Positions 34,756-45,113 are shown, counted from the stretch's first letter. The stretch is DNA of 64,000 nucleotides from Actinomycetospora callitridis (GCF_028737265.1 NZ_JAQZAK010000004.1:186001-250000), one strand, 5' to 3'. Numbers and translations are program-made. Notes: a model not told the origin generated them from the letters alone.

Positions 34756-35193
34756 TCATCGACGTCGCTGGGCCGACGCCTTCGGCGCGACGAGGCGGGT
34801 GCCGACCCAGGCCTCGGACACGCTGATGTTGGAGGTCTGCGAGAGCCCCGCGGTGGGGGCCGCCTCCGCGATGTCGGAGGGCTCGACGTGACCGTCGTTG
34901 CCGGTCTTGGGGGTGAGCACCCAGACCACTCCGGTGTCGGTCAGCGGGGTGCGCGCGTCGACGAGGGTGTCGACGAGATCCCCGTCCCCGTCACGCCACC
35001 AGAGGAGCACGACGTCGACGACCTCCTGGGCGTCCTCGTCGAGCAGGTCCTCGCCGCAGCGGTCCTCGACTGCGGACCGGACCTCCTCGTCGACGTCCGA
35101 GTCCCAGCCCAGCTCCTGCACGATCATCCCCGGCTCGATGCCGAGCTTCCCGGCGAGATCGGACTTGTCCGCATCTCCCGTGGCCGCGACCAC
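34756..35193 (-). CDS. DUF3052 family protein
   Basis: This 145-aa acidic protein matches the actinobacterial DUF3052 family (M. tuberculosis Rv2239c): KSDLAGKLGIEPGMIVQELG, DEEVRSAVEDRCG, VLLWWRDGDGDLVDTLVDAR and VWVLTPKTG. The function is unknown. An ATG at 35235 is in frame, but GTG 35193 is preferred, since GAGGAGGGGG lies eight bases upstream of it. It is next to ahpE on the same strand and divergent from aceE, the conserved actinobacterial arrangement. Confidence 0.88.
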   Translation of the reverse strand: MVAATGDADKSDLAGKLGIEPGMIVQELGWDSDVDEEVRSAVEDRCGEDLLDEDAQEVVDVVLLWWRDGDGDLVDTLVDARTPLTDTGVVWVLTPKTGNDGHVEPSDIAEAAPTAGLSQTSNISVSEAWVGTRLVAPKASAQRRR

Positions 35194-35505
35194 GCCTGGT
35201 GCCCCCTCCTCGTCCTCGGGCGCCGCTAGGTGCACGTCACCCGTCCGAAGCGCTTAGAGAACACGGCCGTCGCACGCAGCGCAACCAGCCACGCGGGGAC
35301 GGTCGCCGTCGGCGCGCCCGTCGTACCCGTCGGTAGACGTGACGGCGGGGGCGGAGCAGGTGACCATGGGCCCGCCGCGGAGCCCGGGACGGGACGGCGC
35401 GGTTCCGGACGACCGGGCAGAATCGGTTCCGAAGCACCGGCCAGGGACCCCGTGATCCGGACCCGGCCCGGGCCGTCGACCCACCAGCGACAGGGAGATC
35501 GAGCC
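35194..35505. promoter_or_regulatory. Divergent promoter region of DUF3052 and aceE
   Basis: About 310 bases between divergent genes. The aceE frame is open through most of it, but its translation before 35506 is not conserved. Both promoters should be here. I cannot point to a specific -10 box or operator. CAGGGAG at 35491-35497 is the likely aceE ribosome site. Confidence 0.4.
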
Positions 35506-38289
35506 GTGACCACCCAGAAGGGCACCGCGAACGCGGACACCGGCCGGGTCCACATCATCCGCGACGGCCTCTCGTCGCACCTGCCCGACATCGACCCGGA
35601 CGAGACCGCGGAGTGGATCGAGTCCTTCGACGCGATGCTCGAGGGGCAGGGCGAGCAGCGCGCCCGCTACATCATGTTGCAGCTGCTCCAGCGCGCGCGG
35701 GAGCGCCGCGTCTCGGTGCCGTCGCTGTACTCCACGGACTACGTCAACACGATCCCGACCGACCAGGAGCCGTGGTTCCCGGGCGACGAGGAGACCGAGC
35801 GGCGCTACCGGGCGTGGATCCGGTGGAACGCGGCGGCGATGGTGCACCGCGCGCAGCGTCCGGGCGTCGGGGTCGGCGGGCACATCTCGACCTACGCGTC
35901 GGCGGCGTCGCTGTACGAGGTCGGCTTCAACTGGTTCTTCCGCGGCAAGGACCACCCCGGCGGCGGCGACCACGTCTACATCCAGGGCCACGCCTCCCCC
36001 GGCATCTACGCCCGCGCCTTCCTCGAGGGCCGCCTGGGCGCCCAGCACCTCGACGGCTTCCGCCAGGAGCTCTCGCACGCCGGGCCCGGCGGCGGCCTGC
36101 CGTCGTACCCGCACCCGCGGCTGATGCCGGGGTTCTGGGAGCACCCGACGGTGTCGATGGGCCTCGGCCCGATCAACGCGATCTTCCAGGCGCGCTTCGA
36201 CCGCTACCTGCACAACCGCGGGATGAAGGACACCTCCCAGCAGCACACCTGGGCGTTCCTCGGCGACGGCGAGATGGACGAGCCGGAGTCGCGGGGGGCC
36301 ATCCACGTCGCGGCGGCCGAGGGCCTCGACAACCTGACCTTCGTCATCAACTGCAACCTGCAGCGCCTCGACGGGCCGGTGCACGGCAACGGCAAGGTCA
36401 TCCAGGAGCTCGAGTCGTTCTTCCGCGGCGCCGGCTGGAACGTCGTGAAGGTGATCTGGGGCCGTGAGTGGGACCGGCTGCTGCACGCCGACCGGGACGG
36501 CGCGCTGATCAACCTCATGAACACCACCCCGGACGGCGACTTCCAGACCTACAAGGCCAACGACGGCGCCTACGTCCGCGAGCACTTCTTCGGCCGCGAC
36601 CCGCGGACGAAGGAGCTGGTCAAGGACCTCTCCGACGCCGACGTCTGGAACCTCAAGCGCGGCGCGCACGACTACCGCAAGGTCTACGCCGCCTACCAGG
36701 CCGCGATGGAGCACCAGGGCCGCCCGACGGTCATCCTGGCGAAGTCGATCAAGGGCTACACGCTCGGCCCGACGTTCGAGGGCCGCAACGCGACCCACCA
36801 GATGAAGAAGCTGACGCTCCAGGACCTCAAGACGTTCCGCGACGAGGTCCGCGTGCCGATCACCGACGCCGAGCTCGAGCGCGACCCGTACCTGCCGCCG
36901 TACTACCACCCCGGCCCGGACGCCCCCGAGATCGAGTACATGCTCGACCGCCGCCGGCAGCTCGGCGGTCCCCTCCCGGAGCGCCGCACGCACGCGAAGC
37001 CGCTGGTGCTGCCCGGCGACAAGGTCTACGACGTCGTGCGGCGCGGCTCGGGCAAGCAGGAGATCGCCACGACGATGGCGTTCGTCCGCCTGGTCAAGGA
37101 GCTCACCCGCGACGCCGAGATCGGCAAGCGGGTCGTCCCGATCATCCCGGACGAGGCGCGCACCTTCGGGATGGACTCGTTCTTCTCGAACCTCAAGATC
37201 TACAACCCGCAGGGCCAGCTCTACACGTCGGTCGACCACGACCAGTTGCTCGCCTACCGCGAGTCCGAGGCGGGCCAGCTGATGCACGAGGGCATCAACG
37301 AGGCCGGCTCGGTGGCCTCGTTCACCGCCGTCGGCACGTCGTACGCCACGCACGGCGAGCCGATGATCCCGATCTACATCTTCTACTCGATGTTCGGGTT
37401 CCAGCGCACCGGCGACGGCATCTGGGCGGCGACCGACCAGCTGGCGCGCGGCTTCCTGCTCGGCGCCACCGCGGGCCGCTCGACGCTGGTCGGCGAGGGC
37501 CTGCAGCACAACGACGGCCACTCGGTGCTGCTCGCGGCCACGAACCCCGGGATCGTGCACTACGACCCGGCCTACGGCTTCGAGATCGCGCACATCGTGC
37601 GCGACGGCCTGACCCGCATGTACGGCGAGCCCGACCCGCACCGCGACCCCAACGTCAGCTACTACCTGACGGTCTACAACGAGCCCTACCAGCAGCCGGC
37701 GGAGCCCGACGGCCTCGACGTCGACGGGCTGCTGCGCGGGCTCTACCGCTACGCCCAGGCCCCCGGCGGCCCGGGCCCGCGGGCCCAGATCCTCGCCTCG
37801 GGCGTCGCCATGCCGTGGGCGCTCACGGCGCAGGAGATGCTGGCGCAGGAGTGGGGCGTGCAGGCCGACGTGTGGTCGGCGACGTCGTGGACCGAGCTGC
37901 GCCGCGACGGCGTCGACACCGACGACCACAACCACGCGCACCCCGACGCCGACCCGCGCACGGCGTACGTGACGCAGGCACTCGCGGACGCGGCCGGCCC
38001 GGTGCTCGCGGTGTCGGACTGGATGAAGGCCGTTCCGGACCTGATCCGCAAGTGGGTGCCGGGCGACTTCACCGTCCTCGGCACCGACGGGTTCGGCCTG
38101 TCCGACACCCGCCCGGCGGTGCGGCGACACTTCGGCGTCGACGCCGAGAACATCGTCGTCGGCATCCTCGCGGCGCTCGCGCGGCGCGGCGAGGTCGGGC
38201 ACGACACCGTCGTCCGCGCCGCGGCGCGGTACCGGATCGACGACCCCCAGGCGGCGGGCCCGCAGACCTCGGACTCCGGCGTCGCCTGA
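35506..38289 (+). CDS. aceE: Pyruvate dehydrogenase E1 component (homodimeric)
   Basis: This 927-aa thiamine diphosphate enzyme decarboxylates pyruvate and passes the acetyl group to the lipoyl domain of the E2 subunit, making acetyl-CoA. The ThDP motif [10 protein letters not shown] starts near residue 253 and runs to [11 protein letters not shown]. Other blocks are [42 protein letters not shown] tail text and [15 protein letters not shown] 35506 is chosen because the conserved text begins soon after and CAGGGAG lies upstream. No E2 or E3 gene is adjacent, as is normal in actinobacteria. Confidence 0.96.
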   Translation: MTTQKGTANADTGRVHIIRDGLSSHLPDIDPDETAEWIESFDAMLEGQGEQRARYIMLQLLQRARERRVSVPSLYSTDYVNTIPTDQEPWFPGDEETERRYRAWIRWNAAAMVHRAQRPGVGVGGHISTYASAASLYEVGFNWFFRGKDHPGGGDHVYIQGHASPGIYARAFLEGRLGAQHLDGFRQELSHAGPGGGLPSYPHPRLMPGFWEHPTVSMGLGPINAIFQARFDRYLHNRGMKDTSQQHTWAFLGDGEMDEPESRGAIHVAAAEGLDNLTFVINCNLQRLDGPVHGNGKVIQELESFFRGAGWNVVKVIWGREWDRLLHADRDGALINLMNTTPDGDFQTYKANDGAYVREHFFGRDPRTKELVKDLSDADVWNLKRGAHDYRKVYAAYQAAMEHQGRPTVILAKSIKGYTLGPTFEGRNATHQMKKLTLQDLKTFRDEVRVPITDAELERDPYLPPYYHPGPDAPEIEYMLDRRRQLGGPLPERRTHAKPLVLPGDKVYDVVRRGSGKQEIATTMAFVRLVKELTRDAEIGKRVVPIIPDEARTFGMDSFFSNLKIYNPQGQLYTSVDHDQLLAYRESEAGQLMHEGINEAGSVASFTAVGTSYATHGEPMIPIYIFYSMFGFQRTGDGIWAATDQLARGFLLGATAGRSTLVGEGLQHNDGHSVLLAATNPGIVHYDPAYGFEIAHIVRDGLTRMYGEPDPHRDPNVSYYLTVYNEPYQQPAEPDGLDVDGLLRGLYRYAQAPGGPGPRAQILASGVAMPWALTAQEMLAQEWGVQADVWSATSWTELRRDGVDTDDHNHAHPDADPRTAYVTQALADAAGPVLAVSDWMKAVPDLIRKWVPGDFTVLGTDGFGLSDTRPAVRRHFGVDAENIVVGILAALARRGEVGHDTVVRAAARYRIDDPQAAGPQTSDSGVA

Positions 38290-38566
38290 GCCGCGTCCAC
38301 CGGGCCGGCGGTGACACGCCGACCCGGTGGGCGGGGCCGCCTCGGCGCGCCCGGCGTAATCGTCCGATGACCGTTCGTCGCGGGAGTCGATGTCGGGGCT
38401 GGTCTCCCACCCCGTCCTTCCGGATAGGCTGTCGCCGTCACGCCGCCCGGACGCCCCCGGACGATCCTGGCGGCGCGGCTCCGACGTTCCGGAGCTCCCG
38501 GCTCCGGCGGCGGATCTGAAGGTCGGGGCTGATCGACGCCTCGTGACATCGGTATGAGGAGCAGGA

Positions 38567-38770
38567 ATGGCAGAAGGCACCGTCAAGTGGTTCAACAGCG
38601 AGAAGGGCTTCGGCTTCCTCGCTCCCGACGGTGGTGGCGCTGACGTGTTCGTCCACTACTCGGCCATCCAGGCTCGCGGCTTCCGCACCCTGGACGAGGG
38701 TCAGCGCGTCTCGTTCGACGTCGAGCAGGGCCAGAAGGGCCTGCAGGCCGTTCAGGTCACGCCGCTGTAA
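38567..38770 (+). CDS. cspA: Cold-shock domain protein
   Basis: This 67-aa OB-fold protein binds single-stranded RNA and DNA. The RNP1 motif KGFGFL and RNP2-like DVFVHYS are both present, with [14 protein letters not shown] at the start. A long leader of about 280 bases separates it from aceE and may contain the cold-regulated 5' untranslated region. RBS AGGAGCAGGA is just upstream. A strong hairpin terminator follows at 38799. Confidence 0.96.
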   Translation: MAEGTVKWFNSEKGFGFLAPDGGGADVFVHYSAIQARGFRTLDEGQRVSFDVEQGQKGLQAVQVTPL

Positions 38771-38798
38771 GGACTCGGCGGAGTCACCTCACGATTTC

Positions 38799-38830
38799 GG
38801 GGGCGGGGCGTCGGGAGACGCCCCGCCCCC
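38799..38830 (+). terminator. Terminator hairpin after cspA
   Basis: GGGGGCGGGGCGTC pairs perfectly with GACGCCCCGCCCCC across a GGGA loop, 28 bases after the cspA stop. There is no T-run, as is usual in actinobacterial terminators. Confidence 0.85.
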
Positions 38831-38930
38831 GTCGTGTGTCCGGGGTCGGGTGGGTACGCGGAGCGAGGGTCACCCCGACTGCGTCCTACGCACCGAGGGA
38901 CGCCCTCGCTCCCACCATCGCGCGCCCGGG

Positions 38931-39590
38931 TCAGGCCGTGGTGACGACCACCAGCTCGGCGCCGTCGGCGCTCGCACGGAGCTCGACCGCCCCGCTGCCG
39001 GTGATCTCGAGGCTGTCGCCGGTCGAGGCGTCCTCCAGCGCGCCCCGGGCCACGTGCACGTGCCGGAACTCCCCGTCGGCCGGGGACCACGCGTCGTCGG
39101 CGGCGAGCCGCGCGACCGTCACCGTCACGCCGGGACGGCGCAGCCCGAGCACGAAGGGCCCGGCGGCGAGGTCGGGCCGGTGGTGGGTCAGCGACGGCTC
39201 CCCCGGCGGCGGGTCGTCCATCCCCGGCGTGATCCAGACCTGCACGAGGTGCGCGGGCGACTCTCGAGCGGCCCGCTCGTCGTGGTGCCAGCCGGTGCCG
39301 GCGACGAGGTGCTGCAGGGTGCCGGCGGGCGCGGGCGTGTCGACGCCGTCGGGTCCCGTGTGGATCATCGTCCCGTCGACGACCCACGCCAGGATCTCGA
39401 CGTCGCGGTGCTCGTGGGCCCCGTACGCGACGCCCGCGGCGAGCTCGTCGTCGTTGTGCGCGACGAGGGCGCCGAACGAGGTGCGCTCCGGGTCGTAGTG
39501 CGCCCCGAACGACAGCCCGTGGCGCGAGCGCACCCCGTCGCCCTCGCTGAGCGGGCGCTCGTCGCGCGGACGGATCCGGACGGTCGCCAT
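38931..39590 (-). CDS. Pirin family protein
   Basis: This 219-aa bicupin protein has the pirin N-terminal core: FGAHYDPERTSFGALVAHND, GAHEHRDVEILAWVVDG and GTGWHHDERA, with the metal-binding His pair and Glu in the cupin motif. Some pirins are quercetin 2,3-dioxygenases, others regulators; the YhhW type is closest. Two ATGs are possible. 39590 is preferred because GGGGAG (39601-39606) lies ten bases away from it and only one base from 39599. It is divergent from fasR. Confidence 0.87.
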   Translation of the reverse strand: MATVRIRPRDERPLSEGDGVRSRHGLSFGAHYDPERTSFGALVAHNDDELAAGVAYGAHEHRDVEILAWVVDGTMIHTGPDGVDTPAPAGTLQHLVAGTGWHHDERAARESPAHLVQVWITPGMDDPPPGEPSLTHHRPDLAAGPFVLGLRRPGVTVTVARLAADDAWSPADGEFRHVHVARGALEDASTGDSLEITGSGAVELRASADGAELVVVTTA

Positions 39591-39610
39591 CCGTGCCATG
39601 CTCCCCGTCC

Positions 39611-40813
39611 ATGACCAGCGCCGCGGTCCCGGGGCTGCCCGGCCGCGCCGCGGGAGGTCGCAGGCCCGTGCGGGCCACGACGCTGCGCCGCCTCGAGCGT
39701 TCCTCCGGCGAGGTCGCCAACGCCGGTGTCGCCGCGATGGCGGCCCGCCTGCCCTGGTTCACGCGCCTGACCGCCGAGCAGCGGTCCGGGGTCCTGCTGG
39801 TCACCCAGACCGGCGCCGCGAACTTCGTCGCCTGGCTGCGCGATCCCGACGCCACCCCGCGGCTCACCGCCGAGGCCTTCCGCAGCGCCCCGCTCGACCT
39901 CGCCCGCCGCGTGACGCTGCGCCAGACCGTGGAGCTGGTGCGCATCGCGATCGCGGTGTTCGAGGAGCGCATCCCCCGCCTCGGTGCCGACGAGGCCGAG
40001 CGGGCCGCGCTGGAGCACGCGGTGCTGCGCTTCGGCCGCGAGGTCGCGTTCTCCGCGGCGACGGTCTACGCGAGCGCCGCCGAGGCCCGCGGCGCGTGGG
40101 ACGCGCGGCTCGAGGCGCTGGTGGTCGACGCCGTCGTGCGCGGCGAGGCGGCGGAGACGCTGCTCTCGCGCGCGTCGGCGCTGGGCTGGGACCCGGCCGC
40201 CGAGACCACCGTCCTGGTGGGCGAGCCGCCCGCCGAGGAGCCGCCCGAGCCGCTGCACGCGGTGCGGCGCGCGGCCCACCGCGCCGGGGCGACGGTGCTG
40301 CTCGGGACGCACGGCGCGAAGCTCGTGATGATCGCCGGGCCGGGGGCGCCGCTGGACGAGCTGTCGGCGTCGTTCGGGCCGGGCGCGGTCGTCGCCGGAC
40401 CCACGGTCGCCGGGCTCACCGAGGCCCACCTCAGCGCGACGCGCGCGCTGGCCGGGCACCGCGCGGTCCGGGCGTGGCCGGGTGCCCCGCGCCCCGTGGC
40501 CGCCGACGACCTGCTCCCCGAGCGGGTGCTCGACGGCGACGCCGGGGCCGTCGAGCAGCTGCGTCGCGAGGTCGCGGCGCCGCTGCGCGAGGCCGGCGGC
40601 GAGCTCACGACCACCGTCGAGAGCTACCTGGACGTCTCCGGGGTGCTCGAGGCCGCGGCCCGGGCGCTCTACGTGCACCCCAACACCGTCCGCTATCGGC
40701 TGCGCCGGGTGGCCGAGGTCACGGGCCGCCACCCCGGCGAGGCGCGCGGCGCACTGGTGCTGCGGCTCGCACTCGTCCTCGATCGGTTGCACTCCGGAAC
40801 ATCACCGGGATGA
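39611..40813 (+). CDS. fasR: FasR-like regulator of fatty acid synthesis (PucR/CdaR type)
   Basis: This 400-aa regulator has a helical N-terminal domain (about 40-140: GEVANAGVAAMAARLPWFTRL), a middle region and a C-terminal HTH_30 domain with ALYVHPNTVRYRLRRVAEVTG near 350-375. In Streptomyces coelicolor the gene directly before fabD-fabH-acpP-fabF is fasR, an activator of those genes. This one has the same place and type. ATG 39611 has no strong ribosome site, so the start is uncertain. A 17-bp dyad at 40876-40892 before fabD is a candidate binding site. Confidence 0.85.
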   Translation: MTSAAVPGLPGRAAGGRRPVRATTLRRLERSSGEVANAGVAAMAARLPWFTRLTAEQRSGVLLVTQTGAANFVAWLRDPDATPRLTAEAFRSAPLDLARRVTLRQTVELVRIAIAVFEERIPRLGADEAERAALEHAVLRFGREVAFSAATVYASAAEARGAWDARLEALVVDAVVRGEAAETLLSRASALGWDPAAETTVLVGEPPAEEPPEPLHAVRRAAHRAGATVLLGTHGAKLVMIAGPGAPLDELSASFGPGAVVAGPTVAGLTEAHLSATRALAGHRAVRAWPGAPRPVAADDLLPERVLDGDAGAVEQLRREVAAPLREAGGELTTTVESYLDVSGVLEAAARALYVHPNTVRYRLRRVAEVTGRHPGEARGALVLRLALVLDRLHSGTSPG

Positions 40814-40875
40814 GCCCCTGACCTGCATCGATGTGGTCCACACCGCCTCTGGTCGGGGGTGTGTGATCCGGGGCA

Positions 40876-40892
40876 TTGTGGGAACTCCACAA
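40876..40892. promoter_or_regulatory. Inverted repeat before fabD, candidate FasR operator
   Basis: TTGTGG and CCACAA flank a five-base GAACT spacer, 68 bases before the fabD start and 63 bases after the fasR stop. The layout TTGT-N9-ACAA matches the dyad near the oxidase gene. It is well placed to control the fab operon. Confidence 0.55.
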
Positions 40893-40960
40893 CCACGGCG
40901 GACGCGAGTTCGTCGCCCCGACGCCTTCGGCCCGACGGGGGGTCGTGATGAGGTGGCCAC

Positions 40961-41893
40961 GTGATCGCGATCCTCGCCCCCGGTCAGGGCGCCCAGAAGC
41001 CCGGCATGCTCGCCCCGTGGCTCGACCGGCCCGAGGCCCGTGGACGGCTCCAGGCGTTCTCCGACGCGGCCGGGCTCGACCTCGTGCACCTCGGTGTCGA
41101 GGCGGACGCCGCCGCCATCGAGGACACCGCCGTGACGCAGCCGCTGCTCGTGGCGTCCGCGCTGCTCGCGTGGGACCAGCTCCGGCTCGAGGTGACCGTC
41201 CCCGACGACGCCGTGGTGGCCGGCCACTCCGTGGGCGAGCTCGCCGCCGCGGCGATCGCCGAGGTCATCGACGCCGAGCAGGCCGTCGCCCTCGCGGCCG
41301 TCCGCGGGCGGGAGATGGCCGCCGCGTGTGCCGAGGAGCCGACCTCGATGGCCGCCGTCCTCGGCGGGGACGCCGACGCCGTGCTCGCCCGCCTCGCCGA
41401 ACTCGACCTCGAACCGGCCAACCGCAACGGGTCCGGTCAGGTGGTCGCCGCCGGCCGCAAGGACGCCATCGACGCGCTCGTCGAGAACCCGCCCGAGGGC
41501 GCCCGGGTCCGCGCGCTGTCCGTGGCCGGCGCGTTCCACACGCGCTTCATGGAGCCCGCCGAGAAGGCGTTGGGCACCTGGGTCGGCGAGCACCGCGACC
41601 AGCTCGCCCCGGCGGCCCCCTCGCACCCCCTGCTGCAGAACGCCGACGGCGCGGTGGTCACCGACGGCGGCGAGTTCATCGACCGCCTCGTGGCCCAGGT
41701 GACGCGCTCGGTGCGCTGGGACTCCTGCATGGACACCCTCGCCGCGCGGGGCGTCGACGCCGTCATCGAGCTGACGCCCGCGGGCACCCTCACCGGGATG
41801 GTCAAGCGCGCGATCAAGGGGACCGCCGTCGTCAACGTGAACGCACCGGACGACCTGGAGAAGGCCGCGCAGACGATCGGGGAGCACGCGTGA
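40961..41893 (+). CDS. fabD: Malonyl-CoA:ACP transacylase
   Basis: This 310-aa enzyme loads malonyl groups onto acyl carrier protein. The start APGQGAQKPGM and the nucleophile elbow GHSVGE (Ser90) are diagnostic, and the FHTRFM block contains the catalytic His. It begins at GTG 40961. Its TGA overlaps the GTG of fabH (GTGA), so the two are translationally coupled. It is the first gene of the type II fatty acid synthase operon; in actinomycetes related to mycobacteria the products feed long-chain or mycolate-like lipids. Confidence 0.95.
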   Translation: MIAILAPGQGAQKPGMLAPWLDRPEARGRLQAFSDAAGLDLVHLGVEADAAAIEDTAVTQPLLVASALLAWDQLRLEVTVPDDAVVAGHSVGELAAAAIAEVIDAEQAVALAAVRGREMAAACAEEPTSMAAVLGGDADAVLARLAELDLEPANRNGSGQVVAAGRKDAIDALVENPPEGARVRALSVAGAFHTRFMEPAEKALGTWVGEHRDQLAPAAPSHPLLQNADGAVVTDGGEFIDRLVAQVTRSVRWDSCMDTLAARGVDAVIELTPAGTLTGMVKRAIKGTAVVNVNAPDDLEKAAQTIGEHA

Positions 41894-42870
41894 AGATCCA
41901 GCTGACGCCGCCCGTCGCCGGGGCCCGCATCCTCGGGCTCGGCAGCATGCAGCCCGACACCGTGATCACGAACCACGACCTCGAGAAGCGCGTCGAGACC
42001 AACGACGCGTGGATCCAGAGCCGTGTCGGCATCATCGAGCGGCGCTTCGGCAGCGCCGAGGACTCGGTGGTGTCGATGGGCGTCGACGCCGGGTCCAAGG
42101 CCCTGGCCGACGCCGGCGTCTCCCCCACCGACCTCGACGCCGTCATCGTCGCCACCTGCACGATGTCCAAGCCGATCCCGAACGCCGCGGCGCAGACCGC
42201 CGACCGCATCGGGGTCAACGGCATCGGGGCGTTCGACGTCAACACCGCCTGCGCCGGCTTCTGCTACGGCGTCGGCATGGCCGGCGACATGATCCGCTCG
42301 GGCACGGCGCGCCACGTGCTCGTGATCGGCTCGGAGAAGCTCTCCGACTGGCTGGACATGGACGACCGCTCGACCTGCATCATCTTCGCCGACGGGGCGG
42401 GCGCCGCGGTGATCGGACCGGCGACCACCGAGGACGAGGTCGGCGTCGGCCCGGTCGTCTGGGGCGCGGCGGGCGACCTCGTCTCCACGATCCACATCGA
42501 TGAGACGGACGCGCTGCGCCAGGAGGGCCAGGCGGTCTTCCGCTGGGCCACCACCAAGATCGCGCCGGTCGCGCTGCGCGCCGTCGAGGCCGCCGGCCTG
42601 ACCCCCGCCGACATCGACGTGCTCGTCCCCCACCAGGCCAACCTGCGCATCGTCGAGGCGATCGCGAAGCGCCTGCGCCAGGCCGGGGCCCGCGACGACC
42701 TGCGCGTCGCCGACGACATCCAGTACTCCGGCAACACGTCGTCGGCCTCGATCCCGATGGCCATCGACCACATGCGCGGCGCCGGGCGCGCGCGGTCCGG
42801 CGACGTGGCGCTGCTCATCGGCTTCGGCGCCGGCCTGTCGTACGCGGGGCAGGTCGTCGTCCTGCCCTGA
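41890..42870 (+). CDS. fabH: 3-oxoacyl-ACP synthase III
   Basis: This 326-aa condensing enzyme starts each fatty acid by joining an acyl-CoA primer with malonyl-ACP. The catalytic triad is visible: Cys121 in NTACAGFC, His248 in VPHQANLRI and Asn282 in YSGNTSSAS. GTG 41890 overlaps the fabD stop by four bases. The primer (acetyl or branched-chain CoA) cannot be read from the sequence. It is followed by the ACP gene after 64 bases. Confidence 0.95.
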   Translation: MKIQLTPPVAGARILGLGSMQPDTVITNHDLEKRVETNDAWIQSRVGIIERRFGSAEDSVVSMGVDAGSKALADAGVSPTDLDAVIVATCTMSKPIPNAAAQTADRIGVNGIGAFDVNTACAGFCYGVGMAGDMIRSGTARHVLVIGSEKLSDWLDMDDRSTCIIFADGAGAAVIGPATTEDEVGVGPVVWGAAGDLVSTIHIDETDALRQEGQAVFRWATTKIAPVALRAVEAAGLTPADIDVLVPHQANLRIVEAIAKRLRQAGARDDLRVADDIQYSGNTSSASIPMAIDHMRGAGRARSGDVALLIGFGAGLSYAGQVVVLP

Positions 42871-42934
42871 AACGTCCTACGGTGCGCACCGCACGGCGCG
42901 CACCGAACGAAGAGAAGCACGAGAAAGGGAGCCA

Positions 42935-43177
42935 GTGGCGACCAACGAAGAGATCCTGCCCGACCTCGCGAGCATCGTGGAGGAGGTCGCCGGCGTCGAC
43001 GCCGCGGAGGTCACCTCCGAGAAGTCGTTCGTCGACGACCTCGACATCGACTCGCTCTCCATGGTGGAGATCGCCGTGCAGGCCGAGGACAAGTTCGGCG
43101 TCAAGATCCCCGACGACGAGCTGGCCAAGCTGACCACGGTGCAGGACGCCGTCGACTACATCTCCTCGCACTCGTGA
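42935..43177 (+). CDS. acpP: Acyl carrier protein
   Basis: This 80-aa acidic helical protein carries growing acyl chains on a phosphopantetheine arm attached to Ser40 in DIDSLSMVE. GTG 42935 lies behind GAAAGGGAG. Its last four bases overlap the fabF start (GTGA), which ties the amounts of the two proteins together. The extra length over E. coli ACP is typical of actinobacteria. Confidence 0.96.
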   Translation: MATNEEILPDLASIVEEVAGVDAAEVTSEKSFVDDLDIDSLSMVEIAVQAEDKFGVKIPDDELAKLTTVQDAVDYISSHS

Positions 43178-44436
43178 GCGCCACCGGCCAGGGGGTCGTC
43201 GTCACCGGCATGGGAGCGACGACCCCGCTCGGCGGCGACGTGGCGACCACGTGGGACGGCCTCCTGGCCGGTCGCAGCGGCGTCTCCACCATCGACGCGG
43301 AATGGATCGACACGTTCGAGCTGCCGGTCAAGATCGCCGCGCAGCTCGCGACGGAGCCGACCGAGACGATCAAGCGCGTCGAGGCCCGGCGCCTCGACCG
43401 CAGCGAGCAGACCGCGATCGTCGCGGCCCGCGAGGCCTGGGCGCACGCGGACCTCGGCGACTACCCGTCCACCGAGGACGGCTCGCCGAAGGTCGACGGG
43501 CTCCGGCTCGCCGTCATCATCGGCACCGGCATCGGCGGCGCGCTGACCCTGCTCGGCCAGGACGACATCCTCGAGCAGCAGGGCCTGCGCAAGGTCTCGG
43601 TGCTCACCATCCCGATGCTCATGCCGAACGGCCCGGCCGCGCACGTCGGCCTGGAGCTCGGCGCCGCGGCGGGCGTCCACGCGCCCGTGTCGGCCTGCGC
43701 CTCGGGCGCCGAGGCCATCGCCTGGGGCTGGCGGATGCTGCAGGCGAACGAGGTCGACGTGGTCGTGGCCGGGGGCACCGAGGCGTGCATCCACCCGATC
43801 ACGCTCGCCGGCTTCAGCCAGGCCCGCACCATGGCGATGCGCAACGACGAGCCCGAGCGTGCTTCGCGCCCGTTCGACACCGGCCGCAACGGCTTCGTGC
43901 TCGGCGAGGGCTCCGGCATCGTCGTGCTCGAGCGCGAGGAGTTCGCGCAGGCCCGGGGGGCCACGGTGCACGGGCGCGTCGCCGGCATCGGCACCAGCGC
44001 CGACGCGTACCACATCACCGCGCCCGACCCCGAGGGAACGGGCCAGTCGCGGGCCATCGCGGCCGCGCTGCGCACCGCGGGTCTCGACCCGTCCGACGTG
44101 GGCCACGTGAACTGCCACGCCACCGCCACCTCGGTGGGCGACGTGGCCGAGACCGTGGCCGTCAAGAAGGCGATCGGCGAGCACCCCGTGCTCACCGCGC
44201 CCAAGGGCTCGCTGGGTCACCTGCTCGGCGCCGCCGGCGCCGTCGAGGCGATCACGACGATCCTGTCGGTGCGCGAGGGCCTCGTGCCGCCCACCGCGAA
44301 CCTCGAGGAGCTCGACCCCGACGTCACCCTCGACGTCGTCGCGGGCGACGCACGCAAGGTGTCGCTCGACGCCGCGATCAGCGACTCGTTCGGCTTCGGC
44401 GGGCACAACGTGTGCCTGGCGATCACGCCTGCCTGA
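43174..44436 (+). CDS. fabF: Beta-ketoacyl-ACP synthase II
   Basis: This 420-aa thiolase-fold enzyme elongates acyl-ACP with malonyl-ACP. The Cys-His-His triad is Cys175 (SACASGAEA), His315 (NCHATAT) and His349 (SLGHLLG), and the start VVVTGMGATTPLGG is typical. It resembles KasA/KasB and FabF. GTG 43174 overlaps acpP by four bases. The gene closes the four-gene operon; the next gene converges, 12 bases beyond its stop. Confidence 0.95.
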   Translation: MSATGQGVVVTGMGATTPLGGDVATTWDGLLAGRSGVSTIDAEWIDTFELPVKIAAQLATEPTETIKRVEARRLDRSEQTAIVAAREAWAHADLGDYPSTEDGSPKVDGLRLAVIIGTGIGGALTLLGQDDILEQQGLRKVSVLTIPMLMPNGPAAHVGLELGAAAGVHAPVSACASGAEAIAWGWRMLQANEVDVVVAGGTEACIHPITLAGFSQARTMAMRNDEPERASRPFDTGRNGFVLGEGSGIVVLEREEFAQARGATVHGRVAGIGTSADAYHITAPDPEGTGQSRAIAAALRTAGLDPSDVGHVNCHATATSVGDVAETVAVKKAIGEHPVLTAPKGSLGHLLGAAGAVEAITTILSVREGLVPPTANLEELDPDVTLDVVAGDARKVSLDAAISDSFGFGGHNVCLAITPA

Positions 44437-44448
44437 GGTTCGTTCCCC

Positions 44449-45054
44449 CTAACAGGGCGTCCGCAGCTGGCTGCCGGGTCGGGGGTCGACGAGACGGGGC
44501 TCGCCCCGATCGGTCTCGACGACGGCCCCGACCTGCCAGCACAGCCGCGGCACCCGCACGTCCGCGGGCGCGTCGGCCGGGTCCTGGGTGGTGACGTACC
44601 CCAGCGGCACGACCAGCTCGCCGCCGGCCACGGGGTCGATGCGGCGCACCACGACCGACCCCACGCGCTGGGTGCGCGCGGCCGCCGCGAAGGCGGTCGC
44701 GTCCACGCGGGCGTCCGGGACGAGCGTCGCCCGGTAGGCGGACAGGTCACCGCTGTTGCGGGCGTCGGTCCAGCGCTGGAGCAGGTCGCGGACCGCGCCC
44801 GACTGCGGGTGCGCGGCCGCCGACGCGGACAGCACCACGGTCGGCGGGCCCGCGGAGCCGTCGGCGGGCAGCTCCGCGCCCACGAGCACCGGCCCGGTGT
44901 CGCCCACCGCGGCCCGGGCGACGGTGGCGGCACGGGCGCCGAGCACGGCCCCGGCCACGACGATCAGCGCCAGCGCGAGGGCCAGCACGACGGGCACGAG
45001 GATGCCGGGACGCAGGCGGTCGGCGAGGGCGCCGTCCCGCAACCGACCGAGCAT
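44449..45054 (-). CDS. Hypothetical membrane-anchored extracytoplasmic protein
   Basis: This 201-aa protein has a cytoplasmic N-terminus, one membrane helix (ILVPVVLALALALIVVAGAVLG) and a periplasmic domain of about 160 residues that begins ARAAVGDTGPVLVG. A segment VRDLLQRWTDARNSGDLSAYRATLVPDARVD in part looks like the first helix and cone of an NTF2-like fold. I do not recognise a named family. ATG 45054 is chosen over the upstream frame because the helix then sits near the start. It converges with fabF. Confidence 0.6.
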   Translation of the reverse strand: MLGRLRDGALADRLRPGILVPVVLALALALIVVAGAVLGARAATVARAAVGDTGPVLVGAELPADGSAGPPTVVLSASAAAHPQSGAVRDLLQRWTDARNSGDLSAYRATLVPDARVDATAFAAAARTQRVGSVVVRRIDPVAGGELVVPLGYVTTQDPADAPADVRVPRLCWQVGAVVETDRGEPRLVDPRPGSQLRTPC

Positions 45055-45113
45055 GGCTCCCACCCTGCCAGTACCCCCCGACACGCTCCCGCCGGTAGGT
45101 GGGGAGGCCAGGA

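Noticed and set aside
35254..38595. 1113-codon open frame on the minus strand across aceE
   Set aside because: It is a shadow of aceE: third-position GC bias leaves the opposite strand open, and the translation has no domain.
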